From assembly GCF_037977385.1 (NCBI RefSeq), contig NZ_CP150277.1:124001-188000 (forward strand): DNA of 64,000 nucleotides, written 5' to 3'. Shown here piece by piece: positions 35,527 to 47,504 of this stretch. Under the pieces are notes generated by a model. The model was not told the DNA's origin and ran no database searches. It worked only from the letters and a program-made list of their open reading frames with translations. Every line of letters starts with the position of its first letter. Position 1 is the first letter of the stretch. A program made the translations under genes and the position numbers. The DNA is from Terribacillus sp. FSL K6-0262. GTDB taxonomy: Bacteria > Bacillota > Bacilli > Bacillales > Amphibacillaceae.

Positions 35527-37676
35527 TTTCTTTCGATTTCTTCCATCACATATGCTTCGAATGTGTCGCCTTCTTTGATATCGTGGAAATTCTTCAATGT
35601 GATACCACACTCATAGTTTGTGGCAACTTCACGCACGTCATCCTTGAATCGTTTCAAAGAATCGATTTCGTCCTCGACGATCACGATACCGTCACGGATG
35701 ACACGGATGGAAGCATCACGTGTGATTTTACCTTCTGTTACATAACTTCCGGCAATCGTACCGATACGGGATACCTTGATGATTTGACGAACCTCCGCTT
35801 GTCCGATGACTTTCTCTTCGAACTCGGGATCAAGCATCCCTTTCATAGCCGACTCGATTTCTTCGATTACTTTATAGATGATGCGATGCTGACGGATATC
35901 GACATTCTCTGATTCCGCCGCTTTTTTCGCATTGGCATCCGGACGTACGTTGAATCCGATGATGATTGCGTTAGAAGCAGATGCAAGGATGACATCGGAT
36001 TCTGTGATGGCACCCACACCAGTGTGAATGATACGGACTTTGACACCTTCCACTTCGATTTTCTCCAAAGATGCAGCCATCGCTTCCACGGAACCATGCA
36101 CGTCCGCTTTCACGATCAGGTTGATATCTTTCACTTCCCCTTGCTTGATTTGGTTAAACAAATCATCAAGGCTGACACGCGCGCCTGTGGAACGGTTTTC
36201 TTCCACTTGCTTCTGCTGTCTTGCTTCCCCTACTTGACGGGCTTGTTTCTCATCTTCGAATACCATGAACTGATCACCTGCATTAGGCACTGAGTTCAAG
36301 CCGGTGATCTCGACCGGAGTGGAAGGAGGAGCTGTCTTCACACGGCGGCCCAAATCATTGACCATTGCACGCACACGACCGTATGCATTTCCGACGACAA
36401 TGCTGTCCCCGACATTGAGCGTGCCGTTCTGAACGAGCAATGTAGCTACCGGACCGCGTCCTTTATCCAATTGCGCCTCGATTACGGTACCCTCTGCCGC
36501 ACGATTCGGGTTTGCTTTCAATTCCTCAACCTCGGTTACAAGCAGGATCATTTCAAGCAAATCGTCGATACCTTCTCGTTTTTTGGCAGATAGCTGGACG
36601 AAAATCGTATCTCCGCCCCAGTCCTCAGGGATGAGGCCATGCTCTGTAAGCTCCTGCATTACACGATCGGGGTTTGCACCTTCCAAATCGATTTTGTTCA
36701 CTGCCACGATGATCGGTACCTCTGCGGCTTTTGCGTGGTTGATGGCTTCGACTGTCTGCGGCATCACGCCGTCATCGGCAGCCACTACCAGGATCGCTAT
36801 ATCCGTCACCTGCGCACCGCGGGAACGCATGCTCGTGAAGGCTGCGTGACCAGGTGTATCAAGGAAAGTGATTTTCTTTCCGTTCTCTTCCACCTGATAA
36901 GCCCCGATATGCTGTGTGATCCCGCCTGCTTCACCTTCGGTCACTTTTGTATCGCGGATGGAATCAAGCAGGGTCGTTTTACCATGGTCAACGTGTCCCA
37001 TGATCGTGACGACAGCAGGACGCTCCTGCAGGTCTTCTGCTTTATCCTCGATTTTATAATTGTCAAGATCCGTTACATCAACGTCCACTTCTTCTTCCAC
37101 TTCGACATTGTACTCTAAACAAATCATTTCGATTGCATCTTTATCCAAGTCCTGGTTCTTCGTTGCCATGACACCTTGGAGGAAGAGTTTCTTGATGATT
37201 TCAGTGGACTCCCTATGAAGCTTTGCTGCCAATTCGCTGACAGTCAAAGACCCTTTGAAGGTGATTTTGTCTGGAGTCGGCATTTCCGGACGTTTCTGCT
37301 GCGGCGCTTTTTGATTACGACTGTTGTTCCGGCCGCCGCGTCTGTTATTGTTCTGTCCGCCCTTGCCAGGCTTTCTGTTGCCGTTACGCTGCTGATTACG
37401 GTTTTGTCCGCCGCCAGCTTTGTTTTTCGGCTTGTTGTTCTGACCATTGTTATTTGCTGAGTTGGTTGTGTTTGCTGAGTTCCCCGTTTTAATCGCTACT
37501 TTCTCGCTGCTCGCGCTTTTTCCTGTGAAGCTTTTATCCAATCTGTCCTTAGCCGATTCCGTGATCATGGACATATGATTGGCCACTTCGATATTCATAT
37601 CTTTCAATTTATTGATGATTTCCTTACTGGAAACATTCTTCTCTTTTGCGTATTCGTAAACACGAATCTTTGACAT
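35523..37676 (-). CDS. infB: Translation initiation factor IF-2
   Basis: 717-residue GTPase delivering fMet-tRNA to the 30S subunit. N-terminal IF2_N motif ([22 protein letters not shown]), an Asn/Gly/Arg/Lys-rich low-complexity linker (about 65-130), a second IF2_N segment (about 140-190), the G domain with GHVDHGKT (227-234), DTPGHAAFT and [11 protein letters not shown], then domains II, III and the fMet-tRNA-binding C2 domain. It begins four bases after the ylxQ stop. The 30-nt gap between ylxP and rbfA and overlaps elsewhere make it part of one operon. Confidence 0.97.
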   Translation of the reverse strand: MSKIRVYEYAKEKNVSSKEIINKLKDMNIEVANHMSMITESAKDRLDKSFTGKSASSEKVAIKTGNSANTTNSANNNGQNNKPKNKAGGGQNRNQQRNGNRKPGKGGQNNNRRGGRNNSRNQKAPQQKRPEMPTPDKITFKGSLTVSELAAKLHRESTEIIKKLFLQGVMATKNQDLDKDAIEMICLEYNVEVEEEVDVDVTDLDNYKIEDKAEDLQERPAVVTIMGHVDHGKTTLLDSIRDTKVTEGEAGGITQHIGAYQVEENGKKITFLDTPGHAAFTSMRSRGAQVTDIAILVVAADDGVMPQTVEAINHAKAAEVPIIVAVNKIDLEGANPDRVMQELTEHGLIPEDWGGDTIFVQLSAKKREGIDDLLEMILLVTEVEELKANPNRAAEGTVIEAQLDKGRGPVATLLVQNGTLNVGDSIVVGNAYGRVRAMVNDLGRRVKTAPPSTPVEITGLNSVPNAGDQFMVFEDEKQARQVGEARQQKQVEENRSTGARVSLDDLFNQIKQGEVKDINLIVKADVHGSVEAMAASLEKIEVEGVKVRIIHTGVGAITESDVILASASNAIIIGFNVRPDANAKKAAESENVDIRQHRIIYKVIEEIESAMKGMLDPEFEEKVIGQAEVRQIIKVSRIGTIAGSYVTEGKITRDASIRVIRDGIVIVEDEIDSLKRFKDDVREVATNYECGITLKNFHDIKEGDTFEAYVMEEIERK

Positions 37677-37680
37677 ACGT

Positions 37681-37998
37681 TCACCTCCGAGTGGATTCAG
37701 TGAGCAAAGATTTCAATTTGTCTGCAAAACCATCATCCAAGATGGCAACTGCGACTCTGCCGGATTTACCAATCGCTTGTGATAATTGCCCCCGGTCCTC
37801 CTCTACCTGCCGAAAGGCGATGTTGTAGAAATCGGTCTTGTTGCGGAGTTTCTTCAAGGTTTGGGGACCGATATCACTGGCAGCTATTACTAGCTTTGCT
37901 TTCTGTCGCTGAACATCCCGGACAATCGCTTCTTCCCCGAAGGTGCATTGTCCGGCACGCACAGCAAGCCCTAACAAGTTCAAATAATTTTTACTCAT
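37681..37998 (-). CDS. ylxQ: YlxQ, L7Ae-family RNA-binding protein
   Basis: 105-residue L7Ae/L30e-like protein ([37 protein letters not shown]), related to kink-turn binders. It binds K-turn RNA in other bacteria; its physiological target is not settled. The ATG overlaps the ylxR stop by four bases. Part of the nusA-infB operon, as in most Firmicutes. Confidence 0.92.
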   Translation of the reverse strand: MSKNYLNLLGLAVRAGQCTFGEEAIVRDVQRQKAKLVIAASDIGPQTLKKLRNKTDFYNIAFRQVEEDRGQLSQAIGKSGRVAVAILDDGFADKLKSLLTESTRR

Positions 37999-38267
37999 GA
38001 GTGCTGGCCTTTCGCTAATCGCTCAAGCTCTTCATAAATAGAATCATCGATCTGTGCATTCAAGTGACGCGCCAGCGTATCTTGTTTCTTCGCTTTCTCA
38101 ATGACAGCCGCATCCTTGGAGACATACGCACCGCGTCCGTTCTTCTTGCCGGTCTCATCCACGAAAACTTCGCCTTCTTTGTTGCGGACGACCCGGATCA
38201 ATTCCTGTTTCGGCTTCATTTCATTGGAAACCACACATTTTCGAAGCGGAACCTTCTTTTGTTTCAT
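37995..38267 (-). CDS. ylxR: YlxR, DUF448 RNA-binding protein
   Basis: 90-residue YlxR (RnpM) family protein with PLRKCVVSNEMKPKQELIRVVR and the diagnostic GRGAYV (about 45-50). In B. subtilis it has been described as a nucleoid-associated regulator and as a modulator of RNase P. Encoded between nusA and ylxQ, 15 nt after nusA. Confidence 0.92.
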   Translation of the reverse strand: MKQKKVPLRKCVVSNEMKPKQELIRVVRNKEGEVFVDETGKKNGRGAYVSKDAAVIEKAKKQDTLARHLNAQIDDSIYEELERLAKGQHS

Positions 38268-38282
38268 ATACAGCGCCCCTTA

Positions 38283-39386
38283 TCAATATGTGTCTTCGTC
38301 TAAATCGTCAAAGTCCGCAGAATCTGTATCCTGATCAGTCAGTAAACCAAGCTCGCGTGCTTCTGTTTCGGATTTGATATCGATCTTCCAGCCCGTCAAT
38401 TTCGCTGCCAGTCGCGCGTTTTGTCCGCGTTTGCCGATGGCAAGGCTGAGCTGATAATCCGGTACGATGACAGTTGTCGCTTTTTCTTCTTCGTCAACGA
38501 GGACAGAGATGACCTTGGACGGACTGAGGGCATTGGATACATACTCGACCGGATCTTCGGACCATTCAACGATATCGATTTTTTCCCCTTTGAGTTCATT
38601 CACGATTGCTTGGACACGCTGACCGCGCTGACCGACACATGAGCCGACTGGATCGACTTCTGCTTGGGAGGCGTAGACGGAAATCTTCGAACGATCCCCG
38701 GCCTCACGGGCAACCGAACGGATCTCTACAGTACCATCATAGATTTCTGGCACTTCCATTTCAAACAATCGCTTCAAAAGACCTGGATGGGTCCGGGAAA
38801 CGAAAATACTCGGTCCTTTATTTGTGTTCTCTACTTTCGTCACATACACCTTCAGGCGATCGTGAATCTCATATTTTTCTGTCGGCATCTGCTCGCTTTC
38901 CGGCAGCTTTGCCTCGATTTTGCCAAGATCCACATAGATGAAGCGCGGATCATTGCGGGAGATGATACCAGTCATGACATCTTCTTCCCGATCTGCATAT
39001 TCACTGAATATGACACCGCGCTCTGCTTCACGCACACGCTGTGTGACGACTTGCTTTGCCGCCTGTGCTGCAATACGCCCGAAATCCTTCGGCGTCACTT
39101 CGATCTCGACGACATCACCGATATCGTACGTTCCAGAAATGGCACGAGCCTCATCCAGGGTCATTTGCTGCTGGCTGTCCTCGACTTCCTCGACAACGTC
39201 CTTGCGGGCGAAGACTTTCATGGATCCGGTAGTTTCATTCAAATCGACGCGTACATTCGTCGCGGATTTGAAGTTCTTTTTATAAGCGGAGATCAAGGCT
39301 GCTTCCAGCGCTTCGATCAGGACATCCTTATTAATCCCTTTCTCTTTCTCCAAATAAGTAATGGCATCAAAAAGCTCGCTGCTCAC
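38283..39386 (-). CDS. nusA: Transcription termination/antitermination factor NusA
   Basis: 367-residue RNA polymerase-binding factor. N-terminal domain (about 1-125), S1 domain ([23 protein letters not shown], from about 135) and two KH domains (VASLG-type [24 protein letters not shown] near 250; [23 protein letters not shown] near 320). The GTG start at 39386 follows AAAGGGGG. Short Firmicutes-type NusA without the C-terminal acidic repeats of Gammaproteobacteria. The leader of its operon has two terminators, the arrangement through which B. subtilis NusA controls itself. Confidence 0.97.
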   Translation of the reverse strand: MSSELFDAITYLEKEKGINKDVLIEALEAALISAYKKNFKSATNVRVDLNETTGSMKVFARKDVVEEVEDSQQQMTLDEARAISGTYDIGDVVEIEVTPKDFGRIAAQAAKQVVTQRVREAERGVIFSEYADREEDVMTGIISRNDPRFIYVDLGKIEAKLPESEQMPTEKYEIHDRLKVYVTKVENTNKGPSIFVSRTHPGLLKRLFEMEVPEIYDGTVEIRSVAREAGDRSKISVYASQAEVDPVGSCVGQRGQRVQAIVNELKGEKIDIVEWSEDPVEYVSNALSPSKVISVLVDEEEKATTVIVPDYQLSLAIGKRGQNARLAAKLTGWKIDIKSETEARELGLLTDQDTDSADFDDLDEDTY

Positions 39387-39400
39387 TCGTATATCCCCCT

Positions 39401-39874
39401 TTAGTTAAACGTTACAGCCAGACGTGCCTTCGCGATTTTCTCATATGGAAGGGAAATTTCCTTCTTCCTCGCTTTGTTCATGACTTCCAATGTCAATACA
39501 TCGTCTTCGAACGCCTTCAATGTACCTTGGTACTCTTTTTCATTATCGATCGGCTCGTACAGTTTCACATTTACTGTCTTACCGATACTGTTTGTGATTG
39601 CTTGTTTTGTTTTAAGCGGTCTTTCCGCCCCTGGCGAAGAAACCTCCAGAAAGTACGGGAAGTCAACCGGATCATTCTCATCAAGGACTGCACTCAATTT
39701 CTCTGAAACGATGGCGCATTCCTCGATATCGATGCCTTCTGCTTTATCGACATAGACCCGCAGGAACCAGTTCTTGCCTTCCTTGACGAATTCCACATCG
39801 ACCAGCTCCAGCTGCAGCTCTTCCACGATTGGTTGTAGATAGCTTTCCGTAACTTCCGTTATATTGGCTGCCAA
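39401..39874 (-). CDS. rimP: Ribosome maturation factor RimP
   Basis: 157-residue RimP (YlxS), needed for 30S subunit maturation. PIVEELQLELVDVEFVKEGKNWFLRVYVD (about 17-45), DIEECAIVSEKLSAVLD and FLEVSSPGAERPL are family hallmarks. The TTG at 39874 is chosen (AGGAGG seven bases upstream, family-length product); the longer reading runs into the leader terminator. First gene of the rimP-nusA-infB operon. Confidence 0.95.
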   Translation of the reverse strand: MAANITEVTESYLQPIVEELQLELVDVEFVKEGKNWFLRVYVDKAEGIDIEECAIVSEKLSAVLDENDPVDFPYFLEVSSPGAERPLKTKQAITNSIGKTVNVKLYEPIDNEKEYQGTLKAFEDDVLTLEVMNKARKKEISLPYEKIAKARLAVTFN

Positions 39875-39940
39875 AATGCTTCCTCCTTTACTGCACGCTT
39901 TCAGGCGAATAATACTTTTTTTCGGGTGGGGTGTGCCTCT

Positions 39941-39975
39941 CAATAGAAAACCCTTGCCCGAAATGGAAGCAAGGG
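39941..39975 (-). terminator. Second (promoter-distal) leader terminator of rimP-nusA
   Basis: CCCTTGC (39951-39957) pairs with GCAAGGG (39969-39975) around an 11-nt loop, followed by UUUUCUAUU on the minus transcript, about 70 nt before the rimP start. Confidence 0.8.
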
Positions 39976-40056
39976 AACAATGTTTATCATGTGCTTTTTG
40001 CTACAAAACAACGAAGAGGCGCTCCCCTTACAAACTTGATGCCGAATCCATGGGTA

Positions 40057-40083
40057 TGAAAAAGAGTGGGTAATCCCACTCTT
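40057..40083 (-). terminator. First (promoter-proximal) leader terminator of rimP-nusA, also downstream of polC
   Basis: AAGAGTGGG (40062-40070) with CCCACTCTT (40075-40083), tetraloop, then UUUUU-rich tail on the minus transcript. It lies about 25 nt after the predicted start site and also serves transcripts coming from polC. Confidence 0.88.
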
Positions 40084-40114
40084 GATCTGGTTCGTATCAA
40101 TACCGCTATTGGAT

Positions 40115-40143
40115 AATATACCACAAGTTTCTTGTTTAGGCAA
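40115..40143 (-). promoter_or_regulatory. Sigma-A promoter of rimP-nusA-infB operon
   Basis: TTGCCT at 40143-40138 and TATATT at 40120-40115 (with TGG ahead, an extended -10), 17-bp spacer, nine bases after the polC stop. The resulting leader, roughly 40108-39875, is about 230 nt and holds both terminators above and no supported ORF. Confidence 0.8.
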
Positions 40144-40151
40144 GAATCCCG

Positions 40152-43100
40152 TCAGAATAGCGAAAGCTGGTTCTGGTCAGCCATTCCTTCCAGACAGCCA
40201 TGCTGATCCATATATTCCAATACCGTCTTACTGATCCTGCTTCTTTCACGCAGATCTTCCTTCGAAAGGAATTCCCCGTCTTCCCGTGCTTTCACGATAT
40301 TGTGCGCAGCGTTGGTACCCAGTCCATCGATGGCATTGAATGGCGGGATCAAACTGTCCCCGTCCACGATGAAATCCGTCGCGCTGGACTTGTAGAGATC
40401 GACCCGCTGGAAACGGAAACCGCGCTCGCACATTTCAAGGGAAAGCTCCAGAACAGTGACAAGGTTCTTCTCCTTAGGAGATGCATCATGTCCTTTATGA
40501 TTGATTTCGTTGATACGCTGGCGGATCGCTTCCGAACCTTTGATCATCGTATCGAGCTCGAAATCACTTGCACGAACGCTGAAGTACGCTGCATAGAAAA
40601 GAATCGGATGATGCACTTTGAAGTAGGCAATCCGTACTGCCATAAGGACATATGCAGCCGCGTGTGCTTTCGGGAACATGTACTTGATCTTCAGGCAGGA
40701 GTCGATATACCAATCAGGTACATTGTTCTTCTTCATCTCCTCGATCCATTCATCCTGCAGTCCCTTCCCTTTACGGACAGACTCCATGATTTTGAAGGCA
40801 AGCGATGATTCAAGTCCCCGGTGCATCAAATATACCATGATGTCATCACGGCAGCCGATTACTTCAGGCAATGTACAAATGCCGCTATTTATCAATTCCT
40901 GGGCATTGCCAAGCCATACATCCGTACCGTGGGACAGACCGGAAATCTGGACGAGCTCGGCAAATGTCGACGGATTGGTATCTTCCAGCATTTGACGTAC
41001 GAAACGTGTACCGAACTCAGGCACACCGAGTGTACCGGTTTTACACATGATCTGCTCCGGCGTCACACCCAGCGATTCCGTTCCCGAGAAAATCTTCATG
41101 ACTTCCGGATCATTCGTCGGAATCGTCTTCGGATCGATACCGGACAAATCCTGAAGCATGCGGATGACGGTCGGATCATCGTGTCCGAGTATATCCAGCT
41201 TCAGCAGATTATCGTGAATGGAATGGAAGTCGAAGTGGGTCGTCCGCCATTCCGAGTTGCGATCATCCGCTGGATATTGGATTGGTGTGAAATCATATAT
41301 ATCTTGGTCATCCGGTACGACAATTATACCCCCTGGGTGCTGACCAGTCGTTCTTTTCACACCCGTGCAGCCCTGGACGAGCCGATCCACTTCCGCATTG
41401 CGGATGTGGAGCTGATTATCGCTGGCATAGCCTTTCACATAACCATAAGCTGTCTTTTCGGCGACGGTACCGATCGTACCGGCACGATATACTTTATCTT
41501 CCCCGAACAGCACCTTCGTATAGTTGTGGGCTTGCGGCTGATAAGTACCAGAGAAATTCAGATCGATATCGGGAACTTTATCCCCTTTGAAACCAAGGAA
41601 GGTTTCAAACGGGATATCCTGTCCGTCCCGTTTCAACGGCTCCCCGCAGGCCGGGCATGCTTTTTCTGGCAGATCATAGCCGCTGGCAACCGATCCATCG
41701 TTGAAGAATTCGTTGTATTTACAGCTAGTGCACACATAATGCGGCGGCAGCGGGTTCACTTCGGTGATATCGGTAAGCGTCGCTATCAGGGACGAACCGA
41801 CCGATCCCCGGGAACCGACCAAATAGCCGTCTTCCAGTGATTTTTTCACCAGTTTATGCGAAATGAGATAGATGACGGCAAACCCGTGCCCGATGATGCT
41901 TTTCAGTTCTTTCTCGATCCGTTTCTCGACTATTTCCGGCAAAGGATCCCCATAAATGCTCCGCGCCCGGTCATAGCTCATCTGACGCATTTCGTCCTCG
42001 GCGCCATCGATATTGGGTGTGTAAAGATCTTCTTTGACCGGCTTGACATCTTCTATCATTTCAGAGACTTTCTGCGTATTGGTTACGACGACTTCCTTTG
42101 CCTTTTCGGCTGGCAGGAAATCGAAACATGCCAGCATCTCATTTGTTGTGCGGAAATGAACATCCGGCAATGTCTGCCTGCTGAGCGGGTTACCATTCTG
42201 TGTCTTGATCAGGATGTTACGGTACTGCTTTTCGTGTTCTTCGATATAATGCACGTTGCCAGTCGCCACCACCGGTTTCCCCAAATCGTCTCCGAGCTCG
42301 ACAAGATTGCGAAGGATATCGAACAGATGCGCTTCATTCTGTACAAGCTCCTTTTCAATCAAATGATAATAATTGGACGGAGGCTGTATTTCGATGACAT
42401 CATAGAAGGCAGCGGCTTCGGCTGCATCTTCTTTTGATTTTTGCATCATTGCTTCGAACACTTCCCCTTTGTCACAGCCGGAGCTGATGATCAAGCCCTC
42501 CCGATGCTGCTCCAGTTTGGAGCGCGGAATCCGGGGAACACGGTAGAAGTAATCCACATGGGACATGCTGACAAGCTTGTACATGTTCTTCAAGCCGACT
42601 TCATTTTGTACATAAATCGTACAGTGGTATGGACGGGAGCGTTGATACGCATTCCCTTCCCCCATGTAATCGTTTAGCTGGTTATGATTCTTTATTTCTT
42701 TTTTGAACGCTTCCTTTAGCAAACGCCATAGCAGATAACCTGTAGCCTCGGTATCATAAATGGCCCGGTGATGCTGCGTCAATTCAATATCCAGGAACTT
42801 ACACAACGTATTCAGGCGGTGATTCTTCAGCTGCGGGAACAGGAATCTGGCAAGCTCCAATGTATCAATTACAGCGTTGGACGCTTTCTCTAAACCAATC
42901 CGCTTGAAACCTTGATTAAGGAAGCCCATATCAAAGCTTGCGTTATGTGCAACAAGCACATCATCACCCATCCAGTCACGGAAATCGTTCAGGACATCCT
43001 CGATTTCCGGCGCATCCACAAGCATATCATCCGTGATTCCAGTAAGATCGATGATTGTCTGGCTCAATTTTTGGTGCGGATTGGCGAACCGCTCGAATCG

Positions 43101-44444
43101 ATCGACGATTTCCCCATCACGGAATTTCACGGCAGCCAATTCAATGATTTTATCGTAGGAAGCAGAAAGACCTGTCGTTTCCACGTCAAATACGATATAA
43201 GTCGCATCTTCCAAATCGATATCCTTACTGTTGTATGCGATTGGCACACCGTCATCCACGAGGTTGGCTTCCATCCCATAAATGACCTTGATGCCGTTCT
43301 TCTTACCTGCAGCAAAGGCTTCCGGATAGCTTTGCACAACAGCGTGATCGGTGATTGCAATGCTTTCATGACCGAATCTTGCTGCTGTTTCGATCAAACG
43401 TGTCGCTGATGTCACGGCATCCATTTGACTCATGAGTGTATGCGCATGCAGCTCGACACGCTTTTCCCCTTCTTGGGCTTCATCCTGCCGAAGGGTGACG
43501 GAGATTTCATTGATATCATTCGCCATCATGGTAAGTTCATTGGTGAAGTTGTCAGTCTGGATGCTTCCGCGTGCCTTAATCCACATGCCCTTTTTGAGCT
43601 GTTTGAATTTATCTGCATCTTCATTGCCTTTGGAAAACATTTTGATCTGGAAGCTGTCTGTGTAATCCGTCACTTTTGCGATGAGCAAGTGGCGGCCGGA
43701 GCGCAATTCCCTTATATCCACATCAAAGACATAGCCTTGGACGGCCATACGGCGTTCCTCGTCCTGGATATCCTGCATCGGTGTGATTTCATCATTGATG
43801 GCATATCCGATCATGACAGGGCCTTGAGGAGCTTCCTCCTGTTTCTTCGCCCGTTCTTCCGAATCCTTGATCGCTTTTTGGACGAGCAGACTGTCTTCCA
43901 ACGCCTTCTGTTCGCGGAATTTGTTCAATTCCTCCAGGTTCTGTTCCTGGACAGTGACTGTAAGCATGTATAGTCCAGCACCGATTTTCTCGCAGTAAGT
44001 TTGAAAGGCAGGCTCCAGCCTTTTTTTCAGAGCACTGGCTTCTGCTTCATTCCTGGCAGTTAACATAATCTTATTACCGTTAACTACTGGTGTTTGTGTC
44101 TGCACCAAATCCTTATAGGCAGGTGAGAGCTTGGGATATGTCAGGACAAAATCCTTCCAATAATCCTTGATATAATCACTGTCAACTGTATTGGCGACAC
44201 AGCGTATCGACCAGTTCACGGCGGCGATATGCGCAAATGCTTCCGTCAGCTTGGCAGTGAAGATTTTGTATATGGTCGGCGGCAGCAGATTTGCCAGTTG
44301 GAAATGAAAATGCCATGACTTTGCTTTCGGGTCCACTTCCAATTTCTCCAGCTGACTCTCCTTGAAATGAGCTGCAATGGTTTCTTCATCCAGCTGGATC
44401 TGCTCAAGGAGCATGTCCATTTTTTCATTTTGGCTTAGACTCAT
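40152..44444 (-). CDS. polC: DNA polymerase III PolC (Gram-positive type)
   Basis: 1430-residue replicative polymerase. Order: N-terminal domain and OB fold (about 1-330), PHP domain ([16 protein letters not shown], near 335) interrupted by the DEDD proofreading exonuclease ([16 protein letters not shown] near 420; [24 protein letters not shown]), then the polymerase palm with [11 protein letters not shown] (near 965), the zinc-binding C-x2-C...C-x2-C segment ([15 protein letters not shown]) and a C-terminal helix-hairpin-helix and tail. Present only in low-GC Gram-positives and relatives. GGAGGAG before the ATG. Follows proS after a weak terminator. Confidence 0.97.
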   Translation of the reverse strand: MSLSQNEKMDMLLEQIQLDEETIAAHFKESQLEKLEVDPKAKSWHFHFQLANLLPPTIYKIFTAKLTEAFAHIAAVNWSIRCVANTVDSDYIKDYWKDFVLTYPKLSPAYKDLVQTQTPVVNGNKIMLTARNEAEASALKKRLEPAFQTYCEKIGAGLYMLTVTVQEQNLEELNKFREQKALEDSLLVQKAIKDSEERAKKQEEAPQGPVMIGYAINDEITPMQDIQDEERRMAVQGYVFDVDIRELRSGRHLLIAKVTDYTDSFQIKMFSKGNEDADKFKQLKKGMWIKARGSIQTDNFTNELTMMANDINEISVTLRQDEAQEGEKRVELHAHTLMSQMDAVTSATRLIETAARFGHESIAITDHAVVQSYPEAFAAGKKNGIKVIYGMEANLVDDGVPIAYNSKDIDLEDATYIVFDVETTGLSASYDKIIELAAVKFRDGEIVDRFERFANPHQKLSQTIIDLTGITDDMLVDAPEIEDVLNDFRDWMGDDVLVAHNASFDMGFLNQGFKRIGLEKASNAVIDTLELARFLFPQLKNHRLNTLCKFLDIELTQHHRAIYDTEATGYLLWRLLKEAFKKEIKNHNQLNDYMGEGNAYQRSRPYHCTIYVQNEVGLKNMYKLVSMSHVDYFYRVPRIPRSKLEQHREGLIISSGCDKGEVFEAMMQKSKEDAAEAAAFYDVIEIQPPSNYYHLIEKELVQNEAHLFDILRNLVELGDDLGKPVVATGNVHYIEEHEKQYRNILIKTQNGNPLSRQTLPDVHFRTTNEMLACFDFLPAEKAKEVVVTNTQKVSEMIEDVKPVKEDLYTPNIDGAEDEMRQMSYDRARSIYGDPLPEIVEKRIEKELKSIIGHGFAVIYLISHKLVKKSLEDGYLVGSRGSVGSSLIATLTDITEVNPLPPHYVCTSCKYNEFFNDGSVASGYDLPEKACPACGEPLKRDGQDIPFETFLGFKGDKVPDIDLNFSGTYQPQAHNYTKVLFGEDKVYRAGTIGTVAEKTAYGYVKGYASDNQLHIRNAEVDRLVQGCTGVKRTTGQHPGGIIVVPDDQDIYDFTPIQYPADDRNSEWRTTHFDFHSIHDNLLKLDILGHDDPTVIRMLQDLSGIDPKTIPTNDPEVMKIFSGTESLGVTPEQIMCKTGTLGVPEFGTRFVRQMLEDTNPSTFAELVQISGLSHGTDVWLGNAQELINSGICTLPEVIGCRDDIMVYLMHRGLESSLAFKIMESVRKGKGLQDEWIEEMKKNNVPDWYIDSCLKIKYMFPKAHAAAYVLMAVRIAYFKVHHPILFYAAYFSVRASDFELDTMIKGSEAIRQRINEINHKGHDASPKEKNLVTVLELSLEMCERGFRFQRVDLYKSSATDFIVDGDSLIPPFNAIDGLGTNAAHNIVKAREDGEFLSKEDLRERSRISKTVLEYMDQHGCLEGMADQNQLSLF

Positions 44445-44481
44445 TGACTTCTCCTCCCCCGCTAGTGATACTGCGGTCTTG

Positions 44482-44514
44482 CGAAAGCCCCTGCCAAAAA
44501 TTTGACAAGGGCTT
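44482..44514 (-). terminator. Terminator-like hairpin after proS
   Basis: AAGCCCCTGCC (44485-44495) with GACAAGGGCTT (44504-44514), mostly paired including wobble pairs; the tail is only UUUCGC, so read-through into polC is likely. Confidence 0.55.
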
Positions 44515-44522
44515 GTATATTT

Positions 44523-46217
44523 TTATAAATAATCAGCTATCTGGTCCAGCAAATCATTCTCATGTGAAATTGCTTCTTGTTCAGTATCGCGGAACTTCAC
44601 TTCCACTTCTCCGTCAGCAGCACGTTTGCCGACTGTGACACGGACTGGGATGCCGATCAAATCGCTATCAGCAAATTTGACACCTGCACGTTCCTTCCTA
44701 TCATCGTACAACACATCGACACCTGCTTCAAGTAATCTTTCATATAGGCGGTCAGCAAGTTCGCGCTGCTCGTCTTTTTTCGGATTCAAGCTGATCAGAT
44801 GCACCTGGAATGGACTGATGGATTTCGGCCATACAATCGCTCCTTCCTTGCTATGCTGCTCGACGGCAGCTGCAAGTGTACGCGATACACCGATACCATA
44901 ACAACCCATGATCAAGTTTTTAGCCTTACCCTGTTCATCCAGGAAAGTAGCTTGCATCTTATCGGCATAAAATTCACCCAGTTTGAAAACCTGGCCTATT
45001 TCGATACCCTCGGCAAACTGGATCGTACCTTGGCCGTCTGGTGATGGGTCGCCAGCTTGGATGAACCTCAAATCGGCGTATTGCACTTGGAAATCCCGTT
45101 CCGGGTTCACGTTCTTATAGTGGAAGCCATCTTCATTGGCACCGCAGGTAACATTCACCGTATATTTTACAGCGTTATCCGCGATGACATCGATTTCTTC
45201 CGGTACATCGATCGGTCCCAGCGATCCGAACCCTGCACCAAGCACTTCCTTCACTTCCGCTTCAGCTGCCAATTCCACCATCTGCGCTTGATAATGATTC
45301 TTCACTTTGATGTCATTTATTTCGTGATCACCGCGGGCAATGACCATCACAAGACGATCATCCACTTTGAACACAACTGCTTTCAGACCTTCTTCAAGCG
45401 TGTGGCCAAGATAATCCGCCACTTGCTGCATCGTCTTCACGTTCGGCGTCTCGACTTTCTCGAGAGGCAGGGCCTCGGCCTCGGGCTTCCGACCTTGATC
45501 CAGTACCTCGGCCATCTCGATATTGGCAGCATAATCGGATTGATCACTGAAGGCGATCGTGTCCTCCCCTACGGAAGCAAGTGCCATGAATTCATGGGTA
45601 TCCTTTCCGCCCATAGCACCTGAATCAGCTACTACAGCGCGGAAATTCAAGCCCACTCGTTTGAAGATGCGATGATAGGCATCTGAAATGGTGTTATAGG
45701 CTTCATCCAGGCTCTCATAATCAGCATGGAAGCTATAGGCATCTTTCATGATGAATTCACGCCCGCGCAGCAGTCCGAAGCGAGGACGCTGTTCATCACG
45801 GTACTTCGTCTGGATCTGATAAACCGTCAGCGGCAGTTTCTTATAACTGTTCAATTCATCGCGTACCAAACTTGTCGTAACTTCTTCGTGGGTGGGACCC
45901 AGTGCAAATTCACGGTTATTCCGGTCATGCAGCCGCATCAATTCAGGACCGTATACTTTCCAGCGGCCTGTCTCTTTCCAAAGCTCTGCAGGCTGCAATG
46001 CCGGCATGAGCATTTCGCTCGCACCCGTACGATCCATCTCCTCGCGGATGATCGCTTCTATTTTCCGCAGCACCTTCGTACCGAGGGGCAGGTAGCTGTA
46101 GATCCCGGATGCAGTCTGGCGGATGTATCCGCCTTTTACAAGCAGCTGATGGCTGATTGCTTCTGCATCTGCAGGCACTTCTCTTAATGTTGGGATAAAT
46201 GTTTTACTTTGTCGCAT
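44523..46217 (-). CDS. proS: Prolyl-tRNA synthetase (bacterial type)
   Basis: 564-residue class II synthetase. Motif 1/2 region ([59 protein letters not shown]), an INS editing domain (about 220-390, deacylating Ala-tRNAPro), motif 3 ([17 protein letters not shown]) and a C-terminal anticodon-binding domain. GAGGTGGAAG before the ATG. No T-box leader is present; it lies 15 nt after rseP in the uppS-cdsA-dxr-rseP-proS-polC unit. Confidence 0.97.
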   Translation of the reverse strand: MRQSKTFIPTLREVPADAEAISHQLLVKGGYIRQTASGIYSYLPLGTKVLRKIEAIIREEMDRTGASEMLMPALQPAELWKETGRWKVYGPELMRLHDRNNREFALGPTHEEVTTSLVRDELNSYKKLPLTVYQIQTKYRDEQRPRFGLLRGREFIMKDAYSFHADYESLDEAYNTISDAYHRIFKRVGLNFRAVVADSGAMGGKDTHEFMALASVGEDTIAFSDQSDYAANIEMAEVLDQGRKPEAEALPLEKVETPNVKTMQQVADYLGHTLEEGLKAVVFKVDDRLVMVIARGDHEINDIKVKNHYQAQMVELAAEAEVKEVLGAGFGSLGPIDVPEEIDVIADNAVKYTVNVTCGANEDGFHYKNVNPERDFQVQYADLRFIQAGDPSPDGQGTIQFAEGIEIGQVFKLGEFYADKMQATFLDEQGKAKNLIMGCYGIGVSRTLAAAVEQHSKEGAIVWPKSISPFQVHLISLNPKKDEQRELADRLYERLLEAGVDVLYDDRKERAGVKFADSDLIGIPVRVTVGKRAADGEVEVKFRDTEQEAISHENDLLDQIADYL

Positions 46218-46232
46218 ACTTCCACCTCTGCA

Positions 46233-47489
46233 TCATAAAAATAACCGTTGTATATCATTCCAGGTGACTACGATCATCAAAAGCATCAGCAAAGCGAATC
46301 CTATGAAATGGACCACTGCTTCTTTCTGCGGTTCGACAGGCTTACCTCTCAAGGCTTCCACTCCGATGAACAATAGACGTCCGCCATCAAGTGCAGGGAG
46401 CGGGACAAGGTTGACGATTCCAAGATTGACACTGAGCAATGCTGTCCACTGGATAAGATTGATCAAACCTGTCTTCACTACCTGATCTGTCGCATCATAA
46501 ATACCGACTGGTCCGGATAAAGCATCGAGACTGAGCTGACCGGTTATAAGCTGTCCCAGATTGGTCAATATCATCGTTCCGAATTCATATGTTTGCTGGA
46601 AGCTGTAAGGAATCGCAGCCAAGAATTTCTTCTCCATGGCAAGCGTCACACCGATCTGACCGATCTGCTGATCGCCGCTTTCCACAAGGGCAGGCGTGAT
46701 CTGCAGCTGCTGCTCCTGTCCATCCCGGACAATCGTCACTTCAAGCTCTTTTTCAGGATTTTTACGGACGATTGACGTAAACTCTTCCCATGTCTGTACC
46801 GGGGTGCCATCAATCGCAGTGATTTCATCCCCCGATCGGATCCCGGCCTCTTGAGCAGCAGAGCCATCCTGTACAGTGCCTACAGCTGCATTGTCCGCCG
46901 GTATCCCTTGCACAAGGGCGAGGATGAAGAAGAGCACAAGTGCAAGCAGGAAATTCATCATCGGTCCAGCAAATAATTGCATGGCCCGCTGCCGCTTATT
47001 CTTGGAAGCGAATTGCCGATCATATGGAGCGATTTGTGTCTCCGTCTCATCCATCACATACATCGCTTTTTCATGGACAGGGAAAGAAAGACGTTCTTCC
47101 TCGCCTATCTCATAGCCATGGATCATCAGACTGTGATCAAGATCGGCACTTTCGACTTCGATGACACGGGCATTTGGATGCTTGGACTTATTATTGACGA
47201 TGATCTTCGTCACTTCCTGTTTTTCATTGAACTCCAAGCCGATGTGATGACCCGGCTTCAATTCCACGATTTCCGGATCCTCGCCGGCAACGCGGACATA
47301 TCCCCCGATCGGAAGCAGTCTGATCGTATAAAGTGTCTCGTTTTTCGTCCAGGTAAAAATCTTCGGTCCGAAACCGATGGCGAATTCACGCGCTAACATG
47401 CCAGCCCGCTTCGCAAAAATCAAATGTCCGAGTTCATGCACGAAAACGAGCAGCCCGAACACAAGGATAAACGCAATGATAGTTGTCAC
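46233..47489 (-). CDS. rseP: Site-2 intramembrane metalloprotease RseP/RasP
   Basis: 418-residue membrane zinc protease. First helix carries VFVHELGHLIFAKRAG with the HExxH (about 18-22); a PDZ domain lies at about 190-275 (AAQEAGIRSGDEITAIDG), and the third metal ligand in NLVPLPALDGGRLLF (about 365-379). In B. subtilis RasP cleaves RsiW, FtsL and signal peptide remnants. Start: GTG at 47489, six bases after AGGTG, giving VTTIIAF as in relatives; a GTG at 47498 overlaps the binding site. Confidence 0.95.
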   Translation of the reverse strand: MTTIIAFILVFGLLVFVHELGHLIFAKRAGMLAREFAIGFGPKIFTWTKNETLYTIRLLPIGGYVRVAGEDPEIVELKPGHHIGLEFNEKQEVTKIIVNNKSKHPNARVIEVESADLDHSLMIHGYEIGEEERLSFPVHEKAMYVMDETETQIAPYDRQFASKNKRQRAMQLFAGPMMNFLLALVLFFILALVQGIPADNAAVGTVQDGSAAQEAGIRSGDEITAIDGTPVQTWEEFTSIVRKNPEKELEVTIVRDGQEQQLQITPALVESGDQQIGQIGVTLAMEKKFLAAIPYSFQQTYEFGTMILTNLGQLITGQLSLDALSGPVGIYDATDQVVKTGLINLIQWTALLSVNLGIVNLVPLPALDGGRLLFIGVEALRGKPVEPQKEAVVHFIGFALLMLLMIVVTWNDIQRLFL

Positions 47490-47504
47490 AATGGGCACCT
47501 GCCT

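Noticed and set aside
40821..41840. 339-codon open frame on the plus strand
   Set aside because: It is the complement of polC, whose motifs are intact in the minus-strand frame. The translation resembles no family and has no ribosome binding site.
46218..46232. T-box riboswitch for proS
   Set aside because: Only 15 nt separate rseP and proS, and no T-box sequence is present; proS is read as part of an operon.
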